This document shows positions 39,831 through 48,224 of a stretch of 59,472 bases of DNA, one piece after another. A program made the position numbers and the translations under genes. Under the pieces are notes generated by a model. The model had not been told where the DNA came from and did no database searches. It was given only the letters and a program-made list of their open reading frames with translations. How positions within the stretch are numbered: the stretch's first letter is position 1; each line of letters opens with the position of its first letter. Source of the stretch: Streptomyces sp. A1277 (GTDB lineage: Bacteria > Actinomycetota > Actinomycetes > Streptomycetales > Streptomycetaceae); the NCBI RefSeq assembly GCF_004795015.1, contig NZ_SSBI01000052.1, positions 1 through 59,472 on the forward strand. Reading direction: 5' to 3'.

Positions 39831-42048
39831 CGCGAGGCGTCCGGGCGGGGGCGCTCCGGGCGCGGGCACGGGTACGGAAGGTCCGGGCGGGGGCGCTCCG
39901 GGCGCGGGCACGGGAGGTTCGGGCGGGGGCGCTCCGGGCGCGGGCACGGGTACGGAAGGTCCGGGCGAGGGTGCTCCGGGCGCGGGCACGGGACGTCCGG
40001 GCGGGGGGCGGCGGCCCGTCGCGTTGCGCAAGAGCCTGTTCGCCCGGCTGCTGGCCGTCTCCGCGCTGGTCGCGGCCTGTTCGGTGGCGGCGACCGCCTG
40101 GCTCGCCGTGCAGACGACGTCCGGCGCGATCCGCCAGGAGCAGGGCCAGAACCTCACCGCCGACGCCCGGATCTACCACCGCCTGCTCGGTTACGCGGCA
40201 GCCCACCCCACCTGGGACGGTGTGGAGGAGACCGTGCGGGAGCTGGCCGAGCAGTCCGGCCGGCGGATCGCGCTGACGACGCAGGCGCGCGCCCCGCTCG
40301 CCGACTCGGCGGAGCCCGAGCCCGCGACCGCGCTTCCGGCCCAGGCGTCGGCCGTCGTGGACCCTTTGGCGGTGGACACGGCGCTGGCGGCGGAGAACGC
40401 CGGGGCGTCCGGCACCACCACCGACCGGGTCGATCCGCGAGCGGTGGGGCCCTTCCGGCTGCCGGCGTCGGAGCGTACCCGGCTGCGCAAGGTCGCCGAC
40501 CGGAGCGTGGCCTGCCTCAGCGACGCCGGGATCGCCTCGGACGTGGTCGCGAGCGCGAGCGGGCGCCCCCTGATCCAGGTGGTCGGCGGCAACGACCCCG
40601 AACGTGTGCAGGGCACCGGATGCGCCGTCGACGCGCTGGACACCCCGACGGCCACCGAGAAGAAGGCGCTCAAGGCGCTGAACCAGCTGGCCGACGCCTG
40701 TCTGAAGCGCCAGGGCCGCGACGGTGTCCAGCTGAAGCTGGGCCTGTCCTGGGGGCAGGCGGCCGAGCCGGTGCCCGCGGAAGCGGTGCCGATGCCCCCG
40801 GGCGCGCTCCCCACGCTGCCACCGACCGCCGTACCGAGCGTCGCCCCGACCTCCGTACCCCGCGAGCGGCAGAGCGCGACGCCGAGTGCCGCGCCGAGCC
40901 CCGGCCCCCAGCAGGCGGCCGGCAACAGCGAGGACGACCGGGCCATCGCCTCCTGCGTGGGCACCGCCCGCCGCGAGCAGCTCAGCTCGTACGTCGCCTC
41001 GCCCGCGCTGCTGTTCATCGGCGACACGGGCGGCGCCACCGTGCCCGGCTTCGACCTCTCGCCGGCCAACACCGCCCGGATCGCGGGCGCTGCGGCCCTC
41101 GTGCTGGCCCTCACCGTCGGCGCCTCGGTCCTCGTCGGGGCCCGGCTCGTACGGCCGCTGCGCGCCCTGACCGGTGCGGCCCAGCGGATGCGTGACGGGG
41201 AGGACACCGCGCCCGTCGTGGTCGCCGCGGACAACGAGATCGGGCGGCTCGCCGCCGCGTTCAACGACATGTCCGCCCACCGCGCCCGCCTGGAAGTGCA
41301 GCGCAAGGCCATGGTCAGCGACGTCGCCCACGAACTGCGCACCCCGCTCAGCAACATCCGGGGCTGGCTGGAGGCCGCGCAGGACGGGGTCGCCGAACCC
41401 GACCCGGCGTTCATCGCCTTCCTGCACGACGAGGCGGTCCAGCTCCAGCACATCATCGACGACCTCCAGGACCTGGCGCAGGCCGACGCCGACGCCCTGC
41501 GGCTGCACCCCGAACCCGTACGGATCGAGGAGCTGCTCGGCCAGGTCGCCGCCGCGCACCAGGCCCGCGCCGACACGGCGGGCGTCGTGCTGAGCGTCCA
41601 GGCGCCGCCACCGGGCCGCCCGCTGCCGGGGCTGACGGCCGACCCGGTCCGGCTGCGCCAGGCCGTCGGGAACCTGGTGTCCAACGCGGTCCGGCACACC
41701 CCGGCGGGCGGAAGGGTCACGCTGCGGCCGTACGGCTCCGCGGACGGGGACGCGGTGCTCGTGGACGTGGCCGACACCGGCAGCGGCATACCGGCCGATG
41801 ACCTGGCCCATGTCTTCGACCGGTTCTGGCGCGGCGAGAAGTCCCGCAACCGCCGCACCGGCGGCAGCGGGCTCGGCCTGGCGATCGTGCGCAAACTCGT
41901 GGAGGCGCACGGCGGGGCGGCCACCGCGGCGAGCGTGCCGGGGCAGGGTTCGGTGTTCACGCTCCGGCTCCCCGCCGACGGCAACTCCCCGGCGGGGGCG
42001 GCGGGGGACGGGCCCGGCGACCCTGATGCGATGACCACAACGATCTGA
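39817..42048 (+). CDS. Sensor histidine kinase with a large Cys- and Pro-rich extracytoplasmic domain
   Basis: 743 aa, longer than usual. Residues 1-65 are a cytoplasmic Gly/Ala/Pro tail of repeated GAPGAGTG units. Transmembrane helix 1 is about 75-97. A sensor domain of about 330 residues follows, with four Cys (ACLSDAG, GTGCAVD, ADACLKR, IASCVGT) and a Pro/Ser-rich stretch (about 325-375). Transmembrane helix 2 is about 428-450, then HAMP, DHp with phosphoacceptor His in SDVAHELRTPLSN (about 506), and HATPase (NLVSNAVRHTP; DTGSGIP; TGGSGLGLAIV). GTG 39817 overlaps the regulator gene. The paired Cys could form disulphides and sense redox or envelope stress; that is inference. Confidence 0.92.
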   Translation: MLRRSARRPGGGAPGAGTGTEGPGGGAPGAGTGGSGGGAPGAGTGTEGPGEGAPGAGTGRPGGGRRPVALRKSLFARLLAVSALVAACSVAATAWLAVQTTSGAIRQEQGQNLTADARIYHRLLGYAAAHPTWDGVEETVRELAEQSGRRIALTTQARAPLADSAEPEPATALPAQASAVVDPLAVDTALAAENAGASGTTTDRVDPRAVGPFRLPASERTRLRKVADRSVACLSDAGIASDVVASASGRPLIQVVGGNDPERVQGTGCAVDALDTPTATEKKALKALNQLADACLKRQGRDGVQLKLGLSWGQAAEPVPAEAVPMPPGALPTLPPTAVPSVAPTSVPRERQSATPSAAPSPGPQQAAGNSEDDRAIASCVGTARREQLSSYVASPALLFIGDTGGATVPGFDLSPANTARIAGAAALVLALTVGASVLVGARLVRPLRALTGAAQRMRDGEDTAPVVVAADNEIGRLAAAFNDMSAHRARLEVQRKAMVSDVAHELRTPLSNIRGWLEAAQDGVAEPDPAFIAFLHDEAVQLQHIIDDLQDLAQADADALRLHPEPVRIEELLGQVAAAHQARADTAGVVLSVQAPPPGRPLPGLTADPVRLRQAVGNLVSNAVRHTPAGGRVTLRPYGSADGDAVLVDVADTGSGIPADDLAHVFDRFWRGEKSRNRRTGGSGLGLAIVRKLVEAHGGAATAASVPGQGSVFTLRLPADGNSPAGAAGDGPGDPDAMTTTI
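39841..40008. repeat. Tandem repeats of 36 and 42 bp, 4 copies, in the kinase 5' end
   Basis: Each copy centres on GGCGCTCCGGGCGCGGGCAC and encodes GAPGAGTG plus a spacer of TEGPGG or GSGG type. Length variation between copies is a multiple of three, so the reading frame is preserved. Confidence 0.8.
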
Positions 42049-42150
42049 CAGCTTCCTCACAACTTGGCGCGAGCCTGTCCACACGCCTCGCACCGCGGTG
42101 CGCCCCGCACCGCGGCCGCCCCCGAGGCCGATCCGAACGGAGCTCTGCCC

Positions 42151-42510
42151 ATGCCCCTGCGCACGTCCCTGCGTACCGCCCTCCTCGCCGCCGTCGTGGC
42201 CGGCGCGGTGTGCGTACCGGCCACATCGGCCTTCGCCGACTCCTCCGCCACCCCGTCGGCCGCGCCGACCCAGCCCCCGGCGGAGCAGTCCGCCGAGCCG
42301 TCCCCCATGCCCTCGGGGGAGCCGACCGTCGCCCCCTCGGCGATACCCTCCGAGGCACCGCGCGGCGGCGTCGCGGCCGGTGAGCACCCGGCCGGCACTT
42401 CGGGCGACCACACCGGCACCGTCACGGGCTCCGCCGCGGCGGCCGCGCTGCTGGTCGCCGGCGCCGGGACGGTAGTCCTGCGCCGCCGCACCGCCCGCCG
42501 CGACGGCTGA
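42151..42510 (+). CDS. Small secreted, C-terminally anchored protein beside the sortase
   Basis: 119 aa. A Sec signal peptide (TALLAAVVAGAVCVPATSAFA) gives a mature Pro/Ser/Ala-rich low-complexity stem (repeated PSAAP, PSGEP units). A C-terminal hydrophobic helix (SAAAAALLVAGAGTVVL) followed by RRRTARRDG completes it. This is the layout of a sortase substrate, but no LPxTG or LAxTG motif precedes the helix; the nearest is HPAGTSG. It may be a membrane-anchored stalk or use a non-standard signal. ATG 42151 starts the signal peptide. It is 102 bp after the kinase and separated from the sortase by a hairpin. Confidence 0.72.
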   Translation: MPLRTSLRTALLAAVVAGAVCVPATSAFADSSATPSAAPTQPPAEQSAEPSPMPSGEPTVAPSAIPSEAPRGGVAAGEHPAGTSGDHTGTVTGSAAAAALLVAGAGTVVLRRRTARRDG

Positions 42511-42532
42511 CCCGTCCCGCAGCCGATGAGCA

Positions 42533-42570
42533 GGCAGTGGCGCCGCCCTTCCCCGGGCGGCGCCACTGCC
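42533..42570 (+). terminator. Hairpin between the small secreted protein and the sortase
   Basis: Perfect 16-bp stem (GGCAGTGGCGCCGCCC and its complement) with a 6-nt loop TTCCCC. It may lower expression of the sortase relative to the upstream gene. Confidence 0.75.
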
Positions 42571-42598
42571 GTCGTACGACCCTCTGGAGTACCTTCCC

Positions 42599-43210
42599 GT
42601 GTCCCGTAAGCACCCTGTTCGCCGCACCGCGCTGCCGGTGTCCGCCTGTCTCGCCCTGACCGCGCTCGTCGCACTGACCGGCTGCTCCGGCACCGCCCCG
42701 GAGAAGTCACCGGCCAAGCCCCCGGCGGCGGCCGTGAAAGCACCGCCCTCCCCCGCCCCCACTACCGCCCAACCGCCCGTCCACGTCTCCATACCGTCCC
42801 TCGGGGTGGACAGCGAGGTGATGCGCCTCGGCCTCAACCCCGACCGCACGGTCGAGGTGCCGCCGGCCGACAAGGGCATGACGGTCGGCTGGTACACCGG
42901 CAGCGCCGCACCCGGCGAGCCCGGCGCGGCGGTGCTGATCGGCCACAACGACACCCGCTACGGGCGGGCCGTCTTCCACGACCTGAAGAAGATCGCCCAG
43001 GGCGCGGACATCGTGGTCCGGAACGGCCGGGGCACCGACGTCCACTTCGAGGTCACGGGCCGCGAGACGGCGAGCAAAAAGGCATTCCCGACCGTCCGGG
43101 TCTACGGCCACACCACGGACCGCGCCCTGCGACTGGTCACCTGCGACGGCGCGTTCGACGCGGACGGGCACCCCGTGGACAACCTCATCGTGTACGCGAA
43201 GAGGAAGTGA
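42599..43210 (+). CDS. Class F sortase
   Basis: 203 aa. The N-terminus is a lipoprotein-like signal (LTALVALTGCSG) or a signal anchor. A Pro-rich linker leads to the sortase barrel (about residues 62-200) with catalytic His in VLIGHNDTRYG (about 116) and Cys in LRLVTCDGAFD (about 182). I could not place the catalytic Arg with certainty: the usual position before the final strand reads GHPVDNLIVYA. Class F sortases are found in actinobacteria and act at the cell surface as transpeptidases or housekeeping enzymes. The gene follows a two-component system and a small anchored protein, which may be its regulator and substrate. The start is GTG. Confidence 0.88.
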   Translation: MSRKHPVRRTALPVSACLALTALVALTGCSGTAPEKSPAKPPAAAVKAPPSPAPTTAQPPVHVSIPSLGVDSEVMRLGLNPDRTVEVPPADKGMTVGWYTGSAAPGEPGAAVLIGHNDTRYGRAVFHDLKKIAQGADIVVRNGRGTDVHFEVTGRETASKKAFPTVRVYGHTTDRALRLVTCDGAFDADGHPVDNLIVYAKRK

Positions 43211-43220
43211 GGGGGCCCAT

Positions 43221-43333
43221 ATCGAGCTCGCGCTGCCACCCGAGGTGCCGTACGGCTTCGCCTCGCTTCCGCAGTACGAGACCGAGCGCATATGAACACG
43301 GGCGTCCAGGACGCCTGCAACCTGACGGCCTAG
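43221..43333 (+). pseudogene. FAD-dependent monooxygenase remnant
   Basis: Two fragments in different frames within 113 bp. The first is ELALPPEVPYGFASLPQYET, like the PY-F--LPQ--TE motif of PheA/TfdB-type hydroxylases. The second is MNTGVQDACNL, the highly conserved GMNTG-QDA-NL motif that in intact enzymes lies about 150 residues later. The middle is gone, as are the N-terminal FAD-binding half and the C-terminus. It sits between the sortase and trmH genes and overlaps the end of the latter. Confidence 0.6.
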
Positions 43334-44157
43334 CCGCGCCCCTTCGCGAGGCGCTGGCGGCGGGCTTCGTAGAGGACGATCGACGCGGCGTTGGAGGCGT
43401 TGAGGGAGCTGGCCGAGCCGGTCATCGGGATGGAGACCACGTGGTCGCAGCGCTCGCGCCAGGCCGCGCTCAGGCCCGCCGTCTCGTTGCCGATGACCAG
43501 CAGGACGGGCTGGGTCAGGTCGAAGTCCGAGGCGTCGCACTCGCCGTGCTCGTCGGTGCCCACGACGACTACCGGCCGGCCCCGGTCGCGCTCCTCGTCC
43601 AGCCACTGCGCGACCTCGCGGTGCGAGGGGGTGCGGACCACGGGCAGGGCGAAGAACGAGCCCGTGGTCGCGCGGACGGCCTTCGGGTCGTACGGGTCCG
43701 CCGCGTGCCCCGTGACGATGAGTCCGCGCGCGCCGAAGGCGTCGGCGGAGCGCACGATGCTGCCGATGTTGCCCGGCTGTGTCGGGCGGTCGAAGACCAG
43801 GCCGAGGAAGTCCTCGCCGACCGTGATCCGGGACAGGTCGTCCGGTGCCATCTCGACCACGGCCAGGACCTCGGGGGCTCCCTCGGGCTTCTCGCTGAGC
43901 TCGGCCAGCAGCTCGGGGGCCACCGCGATGCGCTCGGTGCTCACGCCGCGCATCAGCTCCTCGGCCCAGCGGGAGAGCGGACGGCTCGCGTCGTACAGCA
44001 GGGAGCGGACCGTCCAGCCGTGCTCCACGGCCATCGTGACCGGCCGGACGCCCTGGACGAGGAACTCGCGGGCGCGGCCGCGCTTGGTCCGGTTGGTGAG
44101 CAGCGTCTGGAACTGCTGAAAGCGGGCGTTGCGGGTCGAGATCCGCTGCACAGCCAC
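43330..44157 (-). CDS. TrmH/SpoU-family RNA 2'-O-methyltransferase
   Basis: 275 aa. A short substrate-binding N-terminal region (RISTRNARFQQFQTLLTNRT) precedes the SPOUT domain. The three conserved SpoU motifs are FDRPTQPGNIGSIVRSADAF (Asn/Arg), VLLVIGNETAGLSAAW, and IPMTGSASSLNASNAASIV, forming the trefoil knot that binds SAM. The target, rRNA or tRNA, cannot be read from sequence. GTG 44157 is preferred over the ORF's 5' extension because AAAGGA lies just upstream and the extension overlaps the tRNA gene and its terminator. Confidence 0.9.
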   Translation of the reverse strand: MAVQRISTRNARFQQFQTLLTNRTKRGRAREFLVQGVRPVTMAVEHGWTVRSLLYDASRPLSRWAEELMRGVSTERIAVAPELLAELSEKPEGAPEVLAVVEMAPDDLSRITVGEDFLGLVFDRPTQPGNIGSIVRSADAFGARGLIVTGHAADPYDPKAVRATTGSFFALPVVRTPSHREVAQWLDEERDRGRPVVVVGTDEHGECDASDFDLTQPVLLVIGNETAGLSAAWRERCDHVVSIPMTGSASSLNASNAASIVLYEARRQRLAKGRG

Positions 44158-44220
44158 CGGTGGTCCTTTCAGGAGGTGATCGCGGCACCGGCGGCGACGG
44201 CCGCCCCCGGAAACCAGAAA

Positions 44221-44249
44221 TTCCCACGGTTCGCGATGAACCGTGGGAA
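44221..44249 (-). terminator. Terminator of the tRNA-Leu gene
   Basis: Perfect 12-bp stem TTCCCACGGTTC / GAACCGTGGGAA with a 5-nt loop; on the minus strand it is followed by TTTCTGG, a short U tract. It starts 10 bp past the tRNA 3' end. Confidence 0.8.
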
Positions 44250-44258
44250 CTGGATGAG

Positions 44259-44343
44259 TGTCCGAGGGGGGACTTGAACCCCCACGCCCGATAAAGGGCA
44301 CTAGCACCTCAAGCTAGCGCGTCTGCCATTCCGCCACCCGGAC
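44259..44343 (-). tRNA. tRNA-Leu (anticodon GAG)
   Basis: 85 nt. Acceptor arms GTCCGGG/CTCGGAC with one G-U pair, discriminator A, no encoded CCA. Anticodon stem CTAGC/GCTAG flanks loop TTGAGGT, giving GAG, which reads CUC and CUU. A long variable arm (GCCC...GGGC) confirms class II, and the T arm is GGGGGTTCAAGTCCCCC. This is close to the known bacterial tRNA-Leu(GAG). Confidence 0.96.
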
Positions 44344-44600
44344 CAGGTGATCCGCCGCGGTCTCCCGTGGCGACAAAGAAAACAATACCAGGGGTTCGGG
44401 GTACCTCTCACCCGCATATCCGGTGACCATCCGGTCGTCCCTGCGCTGGTCAGCGCGGTGCGGGGGCGCCGGGGGCGCTTTCCGGGCCGAGCGCCCGCCG
44501 CTCGCGTACGGACCGTCGCGGACCACGTACGGACCGTGCCGTCGGAGGGTCGGCGGCCGGTTCCACGGGCGGATGAGTGAGGCGGGTTACGTTCGCCTGC

Positions 44601-44776
44601 ATGAGTGATCGCCGCTCCCGTCCGCCCCGCGCTGTCACCGCTGCGTGAGCACCTGCGCGACACGTTCTGGTTCGCTCCGGCCCTGACGCTGGTCTGTGCG
44701 TGCGTGCTGTGGTTGGCCGCATCGGCGCTGGACGAGCGGATCATCTCGTATCTGCAGGGCGAGCGGGCGTACGACG
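44601..44776 (+). pseudogene. DUF2254 membrane protein, 5' fragment
   Basis: A TACGTT hexamer lies 7 nt before ATG 44601 (leaderless layout). The best coding continues in the frame of GTG 44605: SPLREHLRDTFWFAPALTLV, a hydrophobic helix, then SALDERIISYLQGERAYDE. This matches the start of DUF2254 integral membrane proteins, which are normally over 400 residues. It breaks off at about 44776, where the sequence becomes the antisense of a sugar-binding protein gene. The downstream parts of both convergent genes are missing. Confidence 0.55.
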
Positions 44777-45627
44777 AGATGTTGTCGGCCTTGATGGCGT
44801 CCATGGCGGACTTGGCGCCGGCGCCCCCGACCATCAGGAACTCGTCGCGGCCGGCCTGCTGGATGGCGCGGAGCGCGCCCACGCCCTGGTCGTCGTCGTG
44901 GTCCACAGGGCGTCGGACTTCTTCTGCGCCTGGCGGAGCTGCGCCATCTTCGCCTGCCCCGACTCGACGGTGACATCGGCCGCCTGACAGGCCACCAGCT
45001 TGGTGTCGGGGTGGTTCTTCAGGGCGTCGGCGAAGCCCTCGCTGCGCTGTCTGGTCAGCTCCGGGTTGTCGATCCCGGCGAGCTCCACGACCTTGGCGCC
45101 CGGCTTGTCCTTGAGCTGTTCGCCGGTGTAGGTGCCGGCGTTCAGGCCCATGCCGTAGTTGTCGCCGCCGACCCAGCAGCGGTATGCCTGCGGGGAGGCG
45201 AAGATCCGGTCGAGGTTGATGACGGGGATGCCCGCCCGCATGGCCTCCAGGCCGACCTGGGTGAGTGCCTTGCCGTCGGCCGGGAGGACGACGAGGACGT
45301 CGACCTTCTTGTTGAAGAGGGTCTTGACCTGGCCGATCTGGCCGGCGGTGTCGTGGGAGCCCTCGGTGGTCTCCAGGGTCACTTCGGAGTACTTCTTCGC
45401 GCGGGACCTGGCGTTCTCGTTGATGGAGTTGAGCCAGCCGTGATCGGCCTGCGGTCCGGCGAAGCCGATGGTGACGGCCTTGCCCGGCCGGTCGTCGGCG
45501 GCGGGCGCGCCGCTCGTCGCGGCGGTGTTCTTCTCCTTGGGCTCATTGCGGTGCAGGCGGTCAGGAAGGCGCCCGCGGAGACCGCTGCGGTGCCGAAAAG
45601 CAGTCCTCTGCGGATGGGGTCTTTCAC
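44777..45627 (-). pseudogene. Ribose-type sugar-binding protein gene, frameshifted and truncated
   Basis: Minus-strand coding in three frames. The start is GTG 45627, with signal/lipobox AAVSAGAFLTACT. Near 45545 the frame shifts to NEPKEKNTAATSGAP and continues with a family-4 (RbsB-like) binding domain (TIGFAGPQADHGW; VDVLVVLPADGKALTQ; VVELAGIDNPELTRQRSEGF). Near 44900 it shifts again to HDDDQGVGALRAIQQAGRDE. The 3' end, including the last strands after DAIKADNI, is missing at the junction with the DUF2254 fragment. Both shifts look like single-base losses. An intact ROK regulator lies just upstream, but no permease or ATPase remains. Confidence 0.75.
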
Positions 45628-45662
45628 GGTCGGACGGGCGGGAAGGCCAGACGGGCGGAAGG

Positions 45663-46841
45663 TCAGACGGGTGAGAAGAGGTGGTCGCTGATGAGCCTGG
45701 CCGCGCCGGTGACTCCGGCGGCGGGCCCCAGCTCGCCCAGGACGATCGGAAGGTTGCCGGTGGCCAGCGGCAGGGAGCGCCGGTAGACCTGGGCCCTGAC
45801 GCCGGCCAGCAGCGTGTGGCCGAGGCCGGTCACCCCGCCGCCGATCACCACCAGGGCGGGGTTGAAGAAGCTGACGAGCCCCGCGATGACCTGGCCGACC
45901 CGGTTGCCGCCTTCGCGGATCAGGCCGAGCGAGGTGGCGTCGCCCATGGCCGCGACGGCGGCCACATCGGCGGCGGTGAGCCTCCCGGCCGCCGCCAGCC
46001 GGGCCGCGAGCTCCGCGGACTGTCCGGCGCGGGCCGCCGTTTCGGCATCGCGGGCCAAGGCGGCGCCGCTGAAGTGCGCCTCCAGGCAGCCCCGGTTGCC
46101 GCAGGCGCAGAGGCGGCCGGCGGGTTCGACCTGGATGTGGCCGATGTCGCCGGCGCTGCCCGTCGCGCCCCGGTGGACGGTGCCGCCGACGACGATGCCG
46201 CAGCCGATGCCCGTACCGATCTTGACGCAGAGGAAGCCGCCCACGGAGCGGGCCACGCCCGCGTGCTGCTCCCCCATCGCCATCAGGTTCGCGTCGTTGT
46301 CGACCGTGACGGGGCAGCCCAGCTCCTGGCTCAGTGCCTCGCGGACCGGGAAGCCGTCCCAGCCGGGCATGATCGGCGGTGCGACGGGGACGCCCTCGGG
46401 GAAGCGGACCGGTCCCGGTACGCCGATCCCGGCGCCGTCGAAGCCTTCGGCGAGCCCGGAGTCCCGGAGCTTCGCCGCCATGGACAGCACCTGTTCGAAG
46501 ACGGCGACGGGCCCCTCGCGTACGTCCATGGGGTGGTTGAGGTGGCCCAGGACCTCCAGCTCCGCGTTGGTGACCGCCACGTCGACGGAGGTGGCGCCGA
46601 GGAAGCGCAGGTGCGGGGCGAGGCGGATGTTGTGCGAGCGGCGGCCGCCGCGTGACGCGGCGAGTCCGTCGGCCACCGCGAGGCCGGTCTCCAGCAGCCG
46701 GTCCACCTCGACGGCGAGCTTGGAACGGGAGAGCTCGACCTGATCCCCGAGCTGCGCCCGGGAGTTGGGCCCGCCGTCACGCAACAGCCTGAGCAGGCGC
46801 GCCTGGTGGGCGTTCGCGGGTCGTGCGGTCATACGTCTCAC
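45663..46841 (-). CDS. ROK-family transcriptional regulator
   Basis: 392 aa. The winged helix (residues 7-60, NAHQARLLRLLRDGGPNSRA) is followed by a ROK domain with GIGVPGPVRFPEG, VKIGTGIGCGIVVGGTVHRG, the zinc motif CACGNRGCLEAH, and a C-terminal VVIGGGVTGLG. It lies upstream of and in line with the broken sugar-binding protein gene (35-bp gap), so it probably once controlled that importer. GTG 46841 has GGAGGGG at a good distance; ATG 46832 is the alternative. Its targets now are unknown. Confidence 0.88.
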   Translation of the reverse strand: MRRMTARPANAHQARLLRLLRDGGPNSRAQLGDQVELSRSKLAVEVDRLLETGLAVADGLAASRGGRRSHNIRLAPHLRFLGATSVDVAVTNAELEVLGHLNHPMDVREGPVAVFEQVLSMAAKLRDSGLAEGFDGAGIGVPGPVRFPEGVPVAPPIMPGWDGFPVREALSQELGCPVTVDNDANLMAMGEQHAGVARSVGGFLCVKIGTGIGCGIVVGGTVHRGATGSAGDIGHIQVEPAGRLCACGNRGCLEAHFSGAALARDAETAARAGQSAELAARLAAAGRLTAADVAAVAAMGDATSLGLIREGGNRVGQVIAGLVSFFNPALVVIGGGVTGLGHTLLAGVRAQVYRRSLPLATGNLPIVLGELGPAAGVTGAARLISDHLFSPV

Positions 46842-46990
46842 GCGCCCCTCCCCGCCTCACCGGCCTGTGCTTCGGGCTTGGCACGGGAACGTAGCAGCGG
46901 TTGTCCGGGCGGGAAGAAGTCGCGCGGAAATCCGCAGAACTTTCTCCACTCCGAGGACAAAGCCCGCTGCCGGGGCCGGGCCCGCCCCTG

Positions 46991-47941
46991 TCAGGGGCAG
47001 CGGATCACCTGTCCCGCGTAGCTGAGGTTGCCGCCGAAGCCGAAGAGCAGCACGGGGGCGCCGCTGGGGACCTCGCCCCGCTCGACCATCTTGGACAGGG
47101 CCATGGGGATCGAGGCGGCGGACGTGTTGCCGCTGTCCACCACATCGCGCGCCACGACGGCGTTGACCGCGCCGATCTTCCTGGCGACCGGCTCGATGAT
47201 CCGCAGGTTGGCCTGGTGCAGGACGACCGCGGCGAGGTCTTCCGGGGTGAGGCCCGCCCTCTCGCACACCTTGCGGGCGATGGGCGGCAGCTGGGTGGTG
47301 GCCCAGCGGTAGACCGACTGGCCCTCCTGGGCGAAGCGCGGCGGCGTCCCCTCGATCCGTACCGCGTCCCCCATGGCGGGGACCGACCCCCACAGCACCG
47401 GTCCGATCCCGGGCACCTCCGCGTCCTCGGAGTCGGCGACCACGACCGCCGCGCCGGCGCCGTCGCCCATCAGCACACAGCTGGAACGGTCGGTCCAGTC
47501 GACGATGTCGCCCATCTTGTCGGCGCCGATCACCAGGGCACGGGTGGCGGCGCCGGCCCGCAGCGCGTGGTCGGCGGTGGCGAGGGCGTGGGTGAAACCG
47601 GAGCAGACCACGTTGATGTCCATCACCGCGGGCGACTCCATGCCCAGGCGGGCGGCGACCCGGGCCGACATGCTCGGCGAGCGGTCGATGGCGGTGGAGG
47701 TGGCGACCAGCACCAGGTCGATGTCGGCCGGCTGGAGGCCCGCCCCGGCGAGGGCCTTGGCCGCGGCGTGCGCGGCGAGCTCGTCGACCGGCTCGTCGGG
47801 GCCGCCGATGTGACGGGTCTTGATGCCGACGCGGCTGGTGATCCACTCGTCACTGGTGTCGACCATGGCCGCCAGGTCCTCATTGGTGAGCACCTTGGCG
47901 GGCTGGTGGTGGCCGAGCGCCGCGACACGTGAGCCGGTCAT
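46991..47941 (-). CDS. FabH-like beta-ketoacyl-ACP synthase III
   Basis: 316 aa thiolase-fold condensing enzyme. The catalytic triad is visible: Cys in INVVCSGFTHA (about 113), His in VVLHQANLRI (about 242), Asn in VDSGNTSAAS (about 272). The C-terminal FGFGGNLSYAGQVI is close to the GAGFTWG-type family end. It condenses an acyl-CoA starter with malonyl-ACP. The gene stands alone, away from the fab operon, so it may supply starter units for a secondary lipid or polyketide rather than bulk fatty acids. ATG 47941 is directly preceded by an operator-like inverted repeat. Confidence 0.92.
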   Translation of the reverse strand: MTGSRVAALGHHQPAKVLTNEDLAAMVDTSDEWITSRVGIKTRHIGGPDEPVDELAAHAAAKALAGAGLQPADIDLVLVATSTAIDRSPSMSARVAARLGMESPAVMDINVVCSGFTHALATADHALRAGAATRALVIGADKMGDIVDWTDRSSCVLMGDGAGAAVVVADSEDAEVPGIGPVLWGSVPAMGDAVRIEGTPPRFAQEGQSVYRWATTQLPPIARKVCERAGLTPEDLAAVVLHQANLRIIEPVARKIGAVNAVVARDVVDSGNTSAASIPMALSKMVERGEVPSGAPVLLFGFGGNLSYAGQVIRCP

Positions 47942-47972
47942 CTACAGGGTCCCCTCGTTACATCTGGCAGGA

Positions 47973-48004
47973 ACCAACCAGTCTTGGTCGCTACCGCCCG
48001 GTAG
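47973..48004. promoter_or_regulatory. Two inverted repeats upstream of the FabH-like gene
   Basis: ACCAA-N6-TTGGT at 47973-47988 and CTACCG-CC-CGGTAG at 47991-48004, 32-63 bp before the minus-strand start. The first resembles operators used by TetR regulators of lipid genes. The rest of the 283-bp gap to fdhD shows no further gene. Confidence 0.45.
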
Positions 48005-48224
48005 GGGGGCAGGTGATCCCACAGGAATACCGGCTCAAGGTTGGAGGCTTGGCAACAGCGGCCCGCAACCTTCGATTACGCCATCCGGTCGCGACGTCGC
48101 TTCCGATGTGCAGGACAATGTGACCGTCGGGGCCCTCCGCCGCAGGCCGGACCGGTGGCGCGCCGGCAGCCTACGCCCTGGGCCGCTTCGGCCCTCCCAC
48201 GTACAGAAATCGGGTCCAACGGTC

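Noticed and set aside
38280..40157. Upstream extension of the methylase frame to a protein of nearly 2,000 residues
   Set aside because: The extension is antisense to the TPR/AAA remnant, response regulator and kinase genes and has shadow-frame composition (Arg/Pro-rich). The family-like sequence starts at ATG 38279.
39763..42954. Long minus-strand frame opposite the kinase
   Set aside because: No domain, low-complexity sequence caused by GC-rich third positions of the true plus-strand genes.
44259..44343. Second tRNA or other RNA gene next to tRNA-Leu
   Set aside because: No other cloverleaf or known riboswitch pattern was found in the flanking 300 bp.
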